A stretch of DNA of 64,000 nt from Wuchereria bancrofti (GCA_005281725.1 SSBO01000008.1:4012671-4076670); one strand, 5' to 3'; positions 1-13,401 are shown, counted from the first letter of the stretch. Made by a program: numbers and translations. The notes: generated by a model not told the origin, from the letters alone.

Positions 1-95
1 CAATAATTTAATATCTTTTTATCATTATTTCTTTAATTATTACATTCATTAATTAATCATTCAATGAAATATTATCAGCTTATCTTTTTTTTCAG

Positions 96-3000
96 CAGAT
101 GATGCATATATAAAATTATGCATTTCAACAGCTACACATATGTTACTTTTTTTGAAAGATACAATTTTAGTTTGGGCAGCACAACTTTTACAAAATGCAA
201 TTCAAATTCGATTATGTACATTTAGGTTAGTAAATTTATAATTTTATTATTTTTTTTTAATAGTCTTTTATACATATTTAGTTTTTTTTTATAATTTTGT
301 TTTTTATTTAGTTTATAATTTTATTAATCATAATACAAAACATCGCAATGATAATTGAAAAAGTTTTTTGTTTCTTTTTAAATTCTTTTTTTCTTCTTTT
401 TAATTTTTTCATTTATACAATTTATATTGTTATTACTGTTGTATTATTTAAGCTCAGTATATCGTTCAATGCTGGTGATTTTATCAAATTCTCGAATATC
501 CATTAGTTATTTGGGTACCGAACCATCGTTATTTCGTCTTCCTGCGCCACAAACACGCTTTATTGATTTTCAACAACGTTACAAAGAATTTATTGAACTT
601 GAAGCATTAATACGCAAAAAACCACTCGAATCAACCGAAGGTATTTCATTTTTTTTAAATGATTTTTTTTTTTTTGCTAATATTTTTCAAATATTTATAT
701 TTGTTTACACATTTATATTTAGTTATATATACTTGTATTCACTTATATTTATATTTGCTTCTTTATCATAGGGAAAATATATTGCTTATAAATAAAAAAT
801 GTTATCATATCGATATTAAAATTCATCTGATAAGTGGAAAGAAAAATATTTTCACATTTAATTTATTTCTTATATTTGAATTTTATATTTTATCCTTTAT
901 ACTTGAATAATTTATCTTTTATACTTGATACTATTAATATTATACTTTATACTGCTAAAATAGGAGTTATTATTATTTCGGAATTTATTCGCTTTTTTGT
1001 TTCTAAATTGTTTTTTTCTAAAGTTAAAAAAAACAGTTCAAAAATAGGAGGAACTTTTTATGTTTTATAGGTGCTACATGGAAAAATCCATTAACATTGA
1101 ATTGCTCATACGATGGCTTCGATTCCAAATCGGTGTGATTCTTTTATTTTATTTTTTTTTTAATTATTCCAGCTCCAAGACAGAAATCATAAATAATTTG
1201 ATCATAAAATGAAGTGTCAGATGTCATATCACATTTTAGGTTAGTTACTATGGAGTACTTTCCATAAATATTAACAAACTGTTTTCTTCCTCTCTCCATA
1301 AATAATGACTTAAAGGGAAGATATTTTGCTTTAACGGAAGAATTTAAAAATAGAAATGAAAGAAGCAAAAAATCAAATTCTAAAATTAAATCTACGAATT
1401 AGTTTACTTTTCATTCAAATAATTGTGCATTATAATAATTCAAATATTTTATTGTCTTTTAGAGGGCAGAAAATTCATCAGAGGAAGTTCCGTCTTTAAC
1501 GTTAAATATTGAATTATTGAGTGAAGTACGCCTCGTTGACGTTAAACTGATATGCTCAACAGCATTTCATATTGAACATAAATACGTATCATTTCCTGAT
1601 ATTGGTTTGTTTAATTATATAAATGAATTTAATGAATCATAATTAAATCACTCGAATTGTTCCATCAAATTTTGCATAGTAGATAAATCGAATTTCAAAT
1701 ATAAAAAACTGCTTAATCTTAAAATACTCCAATTTCAATTTACTTCATAATTTATTCTTTCATTAATCAGCAACATATTTCTTGAAGTATAATTATCCTT
1801 TTCATAAATTCCATTTTATTCATAATTCTGAATAGCTTTGATTTTTTTTCTTTTTTTTTTTGTTTTAATGATTGCAAGGATAAAAAATTTCAGTAGTAGA
1901 AAATATCAATTTGATATTTTCTTTTATCATATCAAATTGATTATAGATAGTTCACAAAAGATATCAACAGGTATATATGTGTTATATCAACCTGTATATG
2001 ATTTGAAATGTAAATTTTTTGCATTCTCCTCGCAATTTGGTTTGTTTTTCATTTTACATTTAATTATAAGTTCATGGATTGAATCAAAAATTTGATATCA
2101 TAACTTTAGGTAATTTATTAAAAGCATATAAAACACTTTTTATATTCTATCAAAACTAAAAATAGTACATGACTTCATTTTATCCAAACAACTTCAATTT
2201 TTCTTTCTAATTAACAATAAATTTTTATTGTTTTTAATTAATATTAATAAGAAAATTTCTCAATAAAATTAATGAATGATAAAGGAAAAAAAAACGAAAT
2301 CATTGAGCCATTAGTTAAATATTAATTATCAATTAATTGCTTGTTTTCCAAATTTCACATTTTGACACTTCATTTTTTTTCACGAATAATTTTGCATTTA
2401 ATTATATGTATACAAGCAATTAATTAATATATTCACTATTAACAAGTGAATGCTTTCTATTCTATCTCTTTATCAATTAGTCATTTTAAATGATTTCTGA
2501 TCAAATTGACACATTTATTCAAATTTTATACTTTCTCTTAAGGTGATGTGATTAGTAAAGAAGTAAAAATGCCGTTAAATTTAATGTGCCATGCAGTAAA
2601 TACTCAACGAAATGTACAATATAAACTAACCATCGAATCATCATTACCTGTGCTTGATTTAACACAGTTATTTCCAGGTATATATTTCAATTATTTTCTT
2701 TCTTTTTCCCTTCATTTCAATAATTTTTACTGATAAAATTGAGTAATTGATTATCAAAAAGTTTTTTAAGCTATTATTCGAATTATTTGAAAATGTTGAA
2801 AAAAAAATTTGAATTATAATTTTATTTCGTTTTGTTTAAATCATATTTTAAATCTTTTACTTTTGTTGATAAGATAGCAAGAAGTGTGATAAATTAGGAC
2901 TTTATAATAAAATAGCTCTCTCACAATATCAATTATAAAATTTATTCTTTGACTGCTAATTATATTAACAGGTTTTATTTTTTATTTTTTTTTGTCTTTC

Positions 3001-4848
3001 AATAATTTATCCTACCGTATTCAAACATTATCTTTACCGTACTATGTTACAGTAATATTTTCTTATCAGTAAAATTATTAATTATATTGAAAATGAGCAG
3101 ATAAAGTCAAAAAATTTCCCTTTTATGAATTATTTCCTATATCAAAAATTATATACTTTTGCAGAATTTGAAACTGAAAATAGTACAGCAATTGGTTTTC
3201 GACCGTATAAATCAGAAACGATTATTTCAATTTATGCATCTCAGAAGAACAGTAAGTAAATTTCAACTATGTATTATTGTTTCTTTGAATGAGAAAAGCT
3301 TATTAGTCATAATTTAATTTTTTTTTCTCTCTTCTAGAATTCCTCCTTTGATTTTTTCGCTATCCTAAAAGCATTTCTTTATGTTTTCAGAAATTTTTTC
3401 ATGCAATGAAATATTTATCATTGCTTATCATTTTATAGAGCGCTATCGAATTCAAGCTGAAAGCCTGAATTTTATTTATTTATTTGTTGATGAATTAATC
3501 AAAAGGATACAAACGAAACAACCGGAAGTACAACTGAACTGTACACTTCCATTAGATCAGATTCTTCATGAAATAAATGTATATGTTGAGGTTTGAATAG
3601 TTTCAAATTCATAATTATCATATAGCATTAGATTATACTTGATATTTCAAATGATTTTTGATTTAATCAAATTTTATCAGTTATATGATTTTATTCTGTT
3701 CGTTCCATCGAAATTGCTTTGAAATATGAAATAAATTCAATGACAACATTACTTTTATATCCGATGGTACTATTACTTTTACTTTTTAAAGGTATAATTT
3801 CTTCAATAAATCAATTTTTCGGCTTTTTTTTTTTGCTTCACGTTTTTTACAAATCTTTGTTATCTTTCATTCTCTTCTTTTTTTTTCTAGCATGAAAAAA
3901 AAAAGATGGAAGAAGAGAAAGAATTGGAACGATTCTGCACTCTTTTACGTAATGTTCAAGTGGCTATTTTAACAAAATTAAAAGGAGAACGACCAACAGA
4001 AGTGGATCATATGAATACTTTATTAAATTATGCATATCAACAGGTTTTCTAATTTAGTTTTTCTTTTTTCTCAAATTTAATAAATTGTTATGATTCTTTC
4101 TTTTTATTATTTCGAACTTTTTATTCTTCCTTAATTATGAAATTGTATTTAGGAGAAAAAAAATGCTAATTAAAAAAAAAATTATAGATATTATGTTGTG
4201 TGGATCGTTTAGAACAGCTAAATGAAACATTACGTTCTGCTAGCTTATCAGTATCAGCGGCACTTAATTTAATATATTTGATAACTTTCCTTAAGGGAAA
4301 TCCATTACCTTTGGATGGTACTATTGTTAATAATTCTGGACAGGTAATATACAATATTTTCATTTTTATTTAGCAGTGACAGAGAGAGTAAATAATATGT
4401 TATTGCATAATATCTTTATCTAAAATTGATAAGAGAGATTAGAAGAGGTTGCATGTTAGCAATTCCATTGATAAGCAATGCTATTATTAATTTTTAACAA
4501 AAGTTACAGTTTAATGTTTGATGTGAAAATGAAGATTTTTACATTTCTTATGTTATTTTTCTTTTTTTTACTTCAAATTTTCAGTCAATTTGGGAACGTA
4601 TCAAATGGGCAATATCAACATTTAAACCGATCGATTCAAATATTAATTTCTCATCAAATGATTTACGATATTTTCTACAAAGTGTTTGTGAAGGTAACTG
4701 TAGTACAATGGCATATATACGTGAAGATAGTAAAGAAGAAGAAGAAGAAAAAGATACTGATAACGATGATAACGATGAACCGCAACAATCTGAATCAATC
4801 GTTGATCCTTTAATTTCCGGTTTATTGTCTTTTGATGAATTTAATTAG
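96..4848 (+). CDS. bbs-9: BBS9 (PTHB1), BBSome subunit, C-terminal part
   Basis: BBS9 is a core subunit of the BBSome, the coat-like complex that moves membrane proteins in cilia. The window starts inside the gene. Exons read in continuous phase: 96-225, 453-640, 1071-1132, 1463-1604, 2543-2677, 3165-3251, 3439-3590, 3891-4043, 4188-4343, 4585-4848, giving about 488 residues ending at TAG 4846-4848. The first exon and the start of the second match the end of the BBS9 beta-propeller (SYLGTEP, like the SYLGTDP region of BBS9). Later exons match the C-terminal helical part, with RYRIQAE and the CTLLRNVQVAILTKLK segment corresponding to the RAIQRRLLTRFKDKTPAPLQHLD region. The C-terminus is an acidic tail (runs of E and D). 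The exon at 3439 could instead start at 3391, also in frame. Identity comes from remembered family sequence, not a search. Confidence 0.86.
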
Positions 4849-5667
4849 TAATGATTATATTCATTGGATTGATAAGTAATTGTAGACTAATTGATAAACA
4901 TTTTTGCATTCGTTGTTATTTACAAACTATCTGTTATTTATATATTTTTAGGAATAAGAAGAAAAAAAAAACTTCGAAATTTAGATTTGTTCATTTGACA
5001 AAATATTACTTCGTACCAATTTTCAATAATATCGTTAATTATATTATTTATTCATTACTTTTCCCTTTTAATATTAGTTCTATACTCATTACTACCCATT
5101 TTGATAATATATATTCTTTCTAACATTTAATGTTTTCAAAAATGTTTGAATAAAAGTTTCAACTTTTTTAAAAAAAAAAAATCACTTTTGAATTTATGAA
5201 GTTAAAGTAATTGCTGAATACATAGCATAACAAGTTTAATAATTAACAGTAATTATCGCAAATCATTTTATAAGAAGTTATTTCCTCTATAAATATTATT
5301 GATTTCTTGTTTCTTGTTATATTGAATAAATTTTCATTATTTTGTCAAATTATTAATTAATTAGCAAAAAAAGTACCACTTATTCATATAATTAATATTA
5401 ATTTATTGACAATTTTATATCAATAACTTATTGATATTAATATTACTTATCAATATTAATATTAGTAAAACTAACTAAAAAAAGAAACGTTTGAATTTAT
5501 AAATTGAAATAGAATAGCATTTTTGATAAGCTTATCTTTAATGAAATACTTTCATTATATTTTACAGTGTCTTATCATTGATGATAAGTAAGAAAAGGAA
5601 GAAAAGAGAAAAAAATGTTGTCATACTCCGATTGATTATGATAATAAAATGAAAATTGATCAAATAA
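4849..5667. other. Intergenic, BBS9 3' end to BMPER-like gene
   Basis: AT-rich sequence holding the BBS9 3' UTR and the upstream region of the next gene. Short AATATTA/TTAATATT palindromes occur around 5395-5465. No further gene was seen. Confidence 0.6.
5149..5154 (+). terminator. Polyadenylation signal of BBS9
   Basis: AATAAA lies 301 bases after the BBS9 stop codon and is followed closely by a T-rich then A-rich stretch. It is the best-placed signal before the next gene starts at 5668. Confidence 0.5.
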
Positions 5668-8600
5668 ATGAGACATTTAATTGTCTTTTATAATTTACCA
5701 TTTCACCGCTCACTTATCAATTTTCATTCATGTATGATTTGCATAAGTGTTTACTGTATTACTCTTACTTTCACATTAATATTCCAATTGATACAAGTAA
5801 ATAGTCAACTTATTGGTCAAGGTAAGTCTTTCTTCCATTTTTCTCTCTTTTAAAAAAGATAGTTTTTTTTTTTATTAATTATAAAAAGAACAAATTTTGC
5901 ATCTGAATTGTTAATAGATAATGAAATAATTTAAAATGAAAAATGAAATTTTATATCGTCGAATTTATTTTTAAAAAAAAGAAAAAAAAAAACTTCGTTT
6001 CAATTTCATACTATTCTTTCTTACTTATTTTGCATTGTAATTAAGGTACTAGTTAATTATATATATTATTATCATCATGCTATTTACTAATATTGTTTAA
6101 AGAATTTTTAATNNNNNNNNNNNTATCGTCGAATTTATTTTTAAAAAAAAGAAAAAAAAAAACTTCGTTTCAATTTCATACTATTCTTTCTTACTTATTT
6201 TGCATTGTAATTAAGGTACTAGTTAATTATATATATTATTATCATCATGCTATTTACTAATATTGTTTAAAGAATTTTTAATAATTAATATAAATATAAT
6301 TTAAATTCAGGAATACCATGTACAAAAGAAGGTGCTAAAATCAATTTGGCGGACGTAACACGTGGTTTAGTTACGTCACCTTGTTATCACTGCATATGTA
6401 AGGTTGGCGTTATTCATTTACTTTACTAATCAATTTAAATTACTAGTTTAAATTATCAGTTTTGTTTACTTATCATTTCGTAGTGTTAATGAATCTCTCA
6501 AGAAAACATTTGATATTATAATGTAAGAGTGACAATAACCACTTGTGAGAATTATTTCCGATCACTTCAAATAAATGATAAAGAAAAAATGTTGAAAAAA
6601 ATTTGCTCAAAACTAATACAAATTATTCATGCTGGTAATACACACAGAATATTGTAGGAATTTTTCAGATTTTTATAAAATTTGATTGAAGAAAACCATT
6701 CAGGTAGGATTCATCATTCAGGTCGTAAAGAATTTCATTAATTTCAGCTATTTTTAAATTTTACCGAAAATTTTATTAATTTATTAATTTCAGCTATTTT
6801 TAGAATGGTATAATAACATGCATATTAGAGAAATGTGAATCATTAACGAATTGTCCAACAGTATGGAATCGTAATAATAACACCTGTTGTATGAAATGTT
6901 TACATTGCATTCATTTGGGTATTAAACGAAATAATAATCAAATTTGGACAAGTACACAAGATGTGTGCACACAAATCTCATGCAAAGTAACTCATTTTCA
7001 ATTTCGTTTTTTTTTTTCTTTTTAGAAATTAATTAAAATTTAAGCAAAATTTAAGCAATTAAGAATTAATATTGCAATGATTTAATCTGATCCTTTGTTG
7101 TAAACTAATAATTACTTCAATTGTCACATTTCATTCTTTTATGTTTTTCCCCTTTTTCCTTCTACTCTTTCTTCTTTCTAATCAATATTAATTACACATT
7201 TTATGTTATATTAATATTAATAATAACAATAGTAATAATTAATAATAATAAACAATAGTAATAATAATAATAAACATACTAGCTAGGCTGGTGTTATAAC
7301 AAGTTGGCGGATTCAGTGTGTATCAAATTGCTCAAATGGACGTTTATTAGCTGGATTTTGCTGTGAATTATGTTTAAAACCAATAGAAGCTAATGATCAT
7401 TGTATTCGATGTGACCTAGTATTAAATCGATGGTACCACTGCTATCGTTTTACTTGTCCTGTACTGAATTGTCCACTATCACAACATACAAAACATCCAA
7501 AAAGGTATTTTTTCAATTTTTTTCAAACAAAATTTTTATTTCATCTAAAAAAAGGAATTAACGCTAGCTATAGCAAAACTAAGTAATGCTAAGTTATCAG
7601 TATGTTATCACTGTATGTGTATTTGTTCGATTATCTCACCTGTATTAACTAAATGATTTTTTTAGATGCTGTCCGGAATGCAAAAATCATACAGTTATTT
7701 CGAAAGAATCAAATCTAGCAGTATCAAATGGTTCACATTGCTTCTTTCGTGGACGTCGCTATCAAGTACACACTACATTTCGTATAGATTCATGTTCACG
7801 TTGCTCTTGTCAACCAGGTGGAATTATTTGTAGAAGGTTCTAATTTTATCATAATTTCATTCAACATACAACATCTGAAAGTATATTTAATATTTTCTTG
7901 AGATTTTTACAACCATTTAAATATTACTTTAATTTTACTACCATTTAAATATTACTTTAATTTTACTACCATTTAAATATTACTTTAATTTTACTACCAT
8001 TTAAATCACCTTTGCACATTTTTAGATTTGTTTGTCCTCTGAAAGAATGTGATATGACGCATATATTTTATAAACCTAATGTTTGTTGTCCATTTTGCTA
8101 TCGAAAAAAAAATCCATGCAAAGGAATGGATATTAATGGGAATGAAATATTAGTGGAGGTAGGTTATCTGAAATGGTCATTCAATTAATTAGTTAATTAA
8201 TTAGCCAATAGTTATCAAATTCAATATAGTGAACAACAAGTCATCAATTGAACGATCATCAACTAAGCATACATTATAAAATTTAGCATGAATTTTCTCC
8301 TTACAAAATAATTACTGATCAATTTCAATATAGAAATGTAATCAATCAATCAATCAATCAATAATCAATTAATCAGAAAAAAACACAAAAGCATATATTT
8401 CATATAAAAAAAGAAAAATAAAAATAATAAAAAAGATAAAACTAATCAATGAATATTTCAATATTTCAGCATGGTACAAAATGGACATTGGATAGTAATT
8501 GTCTTAATTGCATATGCATTAATGGACATATAAAATGTAAAAAAATAGATTGTCAATGGAAAGGAAAATGTCCCCAAGGACGACGTTTTAAAAAAGTGAA

Positions 8601-10280
8601 TGGATCATGCTGTCATCAATGTGAGCTAAGTAAATATACACATATGTATGTTATAGGTGATAAGTATAACAATTATCATAGTTATGCTTAATTTATGTAA
8701 ATTAATTTGAAAGGAAAAAATGAAAATGAACAATTTCATATTTCTTTCTGCTTTTTTTTTCTTTTTTAATAAAAAGAAAAGACTAAAACTTGAAATAATT
8801 AATTACTAATATTCTAAGTTAGCATAATGCAGTGTGAAATAAATAGGAATAGTTTATTATCTGCCATGGAAAATTCATATTTGAAAATTTAGTTTGAAAA
8901 AAATCATCGTTTATCTTTTGTTGTATAAACATTTAAATTAATCTTTTTTTTTTACCTATCGGATATTTTTGTTCTGTATAATTTTTGAAATTTTCTTATC
9001 ATAATCATATTAATATTATGCTAATTTTGGATCAATGATCCTAAATAATAATGGTAATTCAATAAATCAAAATATTATTCTTTTATGAAACTTATTTTTT
9101 ATTTTTATTTACAGAGGAAAGTTCATGTACTATATTTGGTGATCTACGATATTTAACATTCGACAAATTTGGTTATTCATTTCACGGAACGTGTAATTAC
9201 ATTCTTGCGCAAGAATGCTCACATAATGGGTATTAAATTTCAATTTATGATAAATTTGTGAAATATTCAAAATTAGTGTTAATTTAATTATAACAAAAAA
9301 AAGGAAAAAGAATTAATAAAAAATCATCAAATTAAAACATATCAAATTTTTATTTTATTTAAAGGATTGATCCACAATTCAAGATAATTGGTGTAAATAG
9401 TGGAAAAGCATCGTTAACGTGGACACGACGTGTAATTATTTACATTTCACTTTTCAATGGAACTTTCTTTACGATACACTTATTACCAAAAAAGGTTATA
9501 ATTTTTTAAATAAATTTATTATTGGAAAAATATAAAAATAATACGAGCAAATTTAGAATTATTTGAAAATATAAATTAAAAAAATGTATATTAAGCTACA
9601 AACGGATTTTTTTTAAAGGTTATACGTGAACATACAAATATAATTAGCGTACCTCACGTCCGCTATAATGATTGGCCAGAATATCGAGCTTTTGAAGATC
9701 CTACCACTGGACATATTGTTGTTTCATTTAAATTGATCGGTTTGAAAGTAATTTGGGATGGAAAATCATTTGTTGAAATTATTCTCACCAAACGACATCA
9801 ATCCAAAGTAAGCATTTTTGTTTTCCATTATTATTTATTCTAAAATCAATTATTATAATTCGATATTTTCGTTTTATTAAAGATAAATATATCTTAATTA
9901 AATTTAATTTCTCATATAACTGAAAGATATTTGTGTTCAAATATTTCGAACGGTACATATTCGTAGGATATTTAATTTAAATATTATTTCATCCATTGCA
10001 ATATAGTAATGGAATATTAAATCAAGATTAGTGCAAGTGTAAATATAATCAAAAGGAAGAGATTAAACATAAAAATAATAAAAGAGCTAAGATTATCACA
10101 TTTTAGGTTTGCGGCTTATGTGGTAATTTCAACGGTGATCCCAGTGATGATCTGATATCTCGTTATGCAAGTTCATCAAATCACTCTATATCACATTTTG
10201 CCCGATCGTGGGCCTATGATATTTCATGCACACAACATCAAACAAAAAGAAATTATCTTAATTATGTAAGATTTGCATAA
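5668..10280 (+). CDS. Secreted BMPER/crossveinless-2-like protein (5 VWC + VWD)
   Basis: Crossveinless-2/BMPER proteins bind BMPs outside the cell and tune their signalling. Exons: 5668-5821, 6311-6402, 6804-6986, 7287-7504, 7666-7836, 8026-8158, 8470-8629, 9115-9229, 9365-9494, 9619-9807, 10107-10280; phases join throughout and give 572 residues. The start has a hydrophobic signal segment (a second ATG at 5734 would give a tighter signal peptide). Five cysteine-rich VWC units follow, each closing with CC-x2-C (CCMKC, CCELC, CCPEC, CCPFC, CCHQC). A VWD domain follows, from SCTIFGD through CGLCGNFNGDPSDDL. This order is the BMPER/CV-2 order. The protein ends soon after VWD; I found no C8 or TIL cysteines downstream, though a GTAAGA donor at 10266 leaves a further exon possible. 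The usual GDPH cleavage motif of VWD reads GDLR here. An assembly gap lies in intron 1. Confidence 0.86.
5954..6282. repeat. 159-bp exact duplication flanking the N gap
   Basis: Bases 5954-6112 and 6124-6282 are identical, including their A-runs. They sit immediately left and right of the 11-N gap. The simplest reading is that contig ends overlap and were not merged. Confidence 0.95.
6113..6123. other. Assembly gap (11 N)
   Basis: Eleven undetermined bases inside the first intron of the BMPER-like gene. The sequence on the two sides is the same 159 bases (see repeat entry), so the gap probably marks an unresolved contig overlap and not missing sequence. Confidence 0.98.
7206..7277. repeat. 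AAT-type simple repeat
   Basis: Imperfect (AAT)n microsatellite in the BMPER-like intron just before the exon at 7287. Confidence 0.85.
7912..8006. repeat. 28-bp tandem repeat, 3 full copies plus a partial
   Basis: Copies at 7912-7939, 7940-7967 and 7968-7995 are identical, followed by 11 bases of a fourth. The array begins with ACCATTTAAATATTAC and lies in an intron, ending 19 bases before the exon at 8026. Confidence 0.93.
8341..8362. repeat. (ATCA)n simple repeat
   Basis: Five tandem ATCA units in an intron of the BMPER-like gene. Confidence 0.85.
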
Positions 10281-11444
10281 AGGAAATGTTTGAACAAAAT
10301 TTGCATTTGAGATTAAACTTAAATTTTTATCCTAAAAATCTGTTCAACTGATCAAAATAATCTGGCAATTAATTTTATGAGCTCTTTCTGGATGAAGCAA
10401 AATGTTTGGTATATAGAGATAGCAAATCTCAGAAACAAGTGATCATACAATTCCAATTAACTTAGTAATGACAAAGTGGGATTCCCTGCTACTGCTTCTG
10501 GCTGTTTTTCCTTTTATTTGGAATTTTAAAAAATTATCATATGAAGCTATTTTGTTTACATTATGGCTATGGCTTCATTGTTATTACTTATCTGTTTAAA
10601 TGAAATTATTATTTGCAGATTAACTAGATATGCTGCTTCTTGAGGCTAGCATCTGGAATGGAACGAAATAGAATAAAAAAAATCTACCAATTTAGCCTAC
10701 TGTAAAACTTACTTTTTACTGACGTATCCGTTTGTTATGTCAATGAAAAAAGCCATGCAAAATACAAGAATCTCATCGTGGAAATGTTTTTTACTTTGTC
10801 TTCATATTATGTATATATACAATAAAACAATTGTATAAAGTTATCAGAACTGGGGCAAATCACCAAACACGTCTAAAACAACATCACCTCTGAAGTTTAA
10901 CCTCGAAAAAAAATCCATTTTCAACATATACTTAGTAGAATGTTACTACACAGCGAGAAATATTGTATTCCCAGAAGTGCAGTTAGAAAGTCACCTGTAT
11001 TTGAATGATTAGAGTCATATTAGAATCATCGGCAATTTAGTAATAGGAAGGTGGTACAAAACTTTCAAAAGAAATGACTTTCTTTTCACGTAATGTCTTA
11101 AACAAGTTTTCCTCTTGCAGAAAAATTATAAAATATGCAAAACAACGCATAATATATTCAGGTAGCACAACATCCAGTCGTTATAAGCTAATTAGTATAT
11201 CAGAAGCAAACTAAAATACCAGAAGATTAACAATCTGTCTGCAAACTTCATTTCGCAAGCAACTTTCAGCATGCTAATGCATCAATATATCCTGAATGCA
11301 GTTGCTTCATCAACCGAACCCACTAAATAACAAATAAATGGATAAACATTATATCCCATATTGTCATCTGAATGTTTAAAAGATCGTTAAAATTTTGAAG
11401 GAAAAAAGCCAATGATCATTATAACCAAATTAGAAAGACAAAAA
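10281..11444. other. Convergent intergenic region, BMPER-like (+) and IMP3 (-)
   Basis: Holds the 3' ends of two converging genes. I looked for further VWD, C8 or TIL exons on the plus strand and saw none, and no other coding or RNA feature. Confidence 0.6.
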
Positions 11445-12556
11445 CTACAACAAAAAATCATCACGTTCATTATTATAATTGAGAATATGCTTCCGGATTT
11501 TTGAGTCTTTTGTCCATGTAATACAATCCTGCAAATTTCGAGTAACCAGAAATGCAGGATCAGTTACTAATTCTATTCCTACACGCACATGCCCTTGTTC
11601 CACAAGATCGCTTGCATTCTGTACAGTTTCCGCCATTTCTAGACGCTTCATCACCACCTGCAACAACGACAAAAGTGAATGGAAAAAAAAGACCCTGTTG
11701 AAAACACAGTGTTTTCCTGAATGCATTTCTTTTAGCATTTATGAAACATATAAAATATCTCGAAAAAAAATAATAAAAAAGACATAATTTTTGGATTAAT
11801 TAATAGATCTATTTCTTTTCGTTTCTTTTTTTTTTAATGCGATGAAATAAAAATCATAATATACCGGTAATCGCCGCCTACAAAATGAAGAAGCGGAAAT
11901 TTTGCTAGCACGTTCCAATGTGTCGGCAGTGGGTATCAGTCCGACGGCATACAGTTTTTCCAAAAATTCTCGAACTGTTTTCAAACGAAATGGATCATTC
12001 AGTGGTAATTCTTTTAACTTCAGTGCAATTTCTCGAATCTACAGACAAGACCACAGTAAAAAATTACTAGTGATATATTAGTAAATATATCATTAACATA
12101 TAGTTCAAGTCTTTCCAAAAGGAAATGATTATATAGCTTTAATATATAGTCCTTCGCATCTCGTTACATCTATTTACTGTGAATTACTCTTTCATCGAAG
12201 CATAAAAACCTCCCGAAACACCTAATCCTTAACGTTATTATGTAATCCTTCTATAACATTTTCCCGCTGCAAGTTGTATTTTCATTTTTTCGTCATGGCA
12301 ATGATAAAGTCTACGAAAAATTCGTAAGAGTTAAGTTTTTCATTCTCTTCGACTTGTTTTAAAAAACAAAATTGTACTACAACAGATATAAACTAACATT
12401 AGCTGCCAACGTATTGTATACCGAGTAATGCTGTCGCTTTTTGATATGATATTTTCGCAAGATTTTCGCCTCACGTATGTTATTATCAAGCTCCCATGAG
12501 ATGAAGTCAACCTTTTTCAGCAATTTCTTCTCGTGAAATTTTAATTTACGCACCAT
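11445..12556 (-). CDS. IMP3: IMP3, U3 snoRNP protein
   Basis: IMP3 is a nucleolar protein of the U3 snoRNP/SSU processome; it carries an S4 RNA-binding fold and helps pair U3 with pre-18S rRNA. Exons (minus strand): 12398-12556, 11865-12038, 11445-11657, all joining in phase 0, giving 181 residues (human 184). The start MVRKLKFHE matches the family's invariant N-terminus. FCRRRLP (about residues 105-111) and LVEQGHVRVG match the S4 region, followed by TDPAFLVTR. The C-terminus keeps the family's YNNERDDF ending. No missing exon or frameshift. It is the last of four head-to-tail minus-strand genes. Confidence 0.97.
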
Positions 12557-13393
12557 TTCTGAATAGCAAATACTTGCAAACAAAACCCAACTTGTTTAAA
12601 TAGCATAACCAAATATGTTAAAACAAAGAATTAGTTTTCTCGATGATAATAACCGATGATATGTAAAACTTGTCCAATTTAAGTAAAAAGGAGATGAAAA
12701 TCTGAATTCTGAAAGAAAACACAATCAAATATAAGATAAATCTAATCATTTAGTTGCATTTTTATGTATAATCATACAATATCAGACAGAATTATAAATA
12801 ATACACTTATATTCAAGGCAAAGTTCCACACATATAGAACATAAATCTAAACTTCTGCTAACTTTGGCTAAGCTCAAACGTAAATAGTCTCCGTGAGTGA
12901 CACTTAAATTAATCACGATGATTGTTCTCTATGACATCATTATGTCTCATCATCAATATTCATATGTTAGGGTATGACAAGTCAACCGACAAGCAATTTC
13001 TTTTGTTGCACAATTTTCTATGGCATAAAATCCCTTTTTATTCTCTCATTTTCAAACTTAAATTTAAAAATCTCGCGAATAAATTTTTTATGAACTCATA
13101 ATGAATGCATAAGAATTGTTCTTTCATCATCAATTCTTTCTATAATTTGTTATTTAATGACTTTGATTTGAATTTGATTTAATTCGATATTTGTTTTATT
13201 GAGTAATGTGATATGTTGCTAACATTAGCTGAAACTATATTATCAGAGAAGGAGAATTAGCACTCATCTTTGTTAGTTATAGCTAACATCATCTGTTATC
13301 TTACTGAAATCAGCGATATGAGATGTAAATGTCTTTATTAATGAAATAGTTATATACACAGCGTTGATAAGCTTGACTCACTAATTAAACTTA
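12557..13393. other. Intergenic, unknown gene 3' end to IMP3
   Basis: About 840 bases between two same-strand genes, holding the 3' UTR of the unknown minus-strand gene and the IMP3 upstream region. No gene seen. The stem-loop at 13360-13401 overlaps its right edge. Confidence 0.6.
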
Positions 13394-13401
13394 TCAACGC
13401 T
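13360..13401 (-). repeat. 12-bp perfect inverted repeat (stem-loop) spanning a stop codon
   Basis: AGCGTTGATAAG at 13360-13371 pairs with CTTATCAACGCT at 13390-13401, leaving an 18-base loop. In the minus-strand transcript the first arm contains the TGA stop codon (13394-13396) of the unknown gene. Confidence 0.9.

Noticed and set aside
7912..8006. Regular repeat that could suggest a CRISPR-like array
   Set aside because: The units are directly adjacent with no spacers and lie in a eukaryotic intron; it is an ordinary tandem repeat.
10281..11444. Possible continuation of the BMPER-like gene with C8/TIL exons
   Set aside because: I read all plus-strand frames and saw no cysteine-rich exon flanked by acceptor and donor sites.
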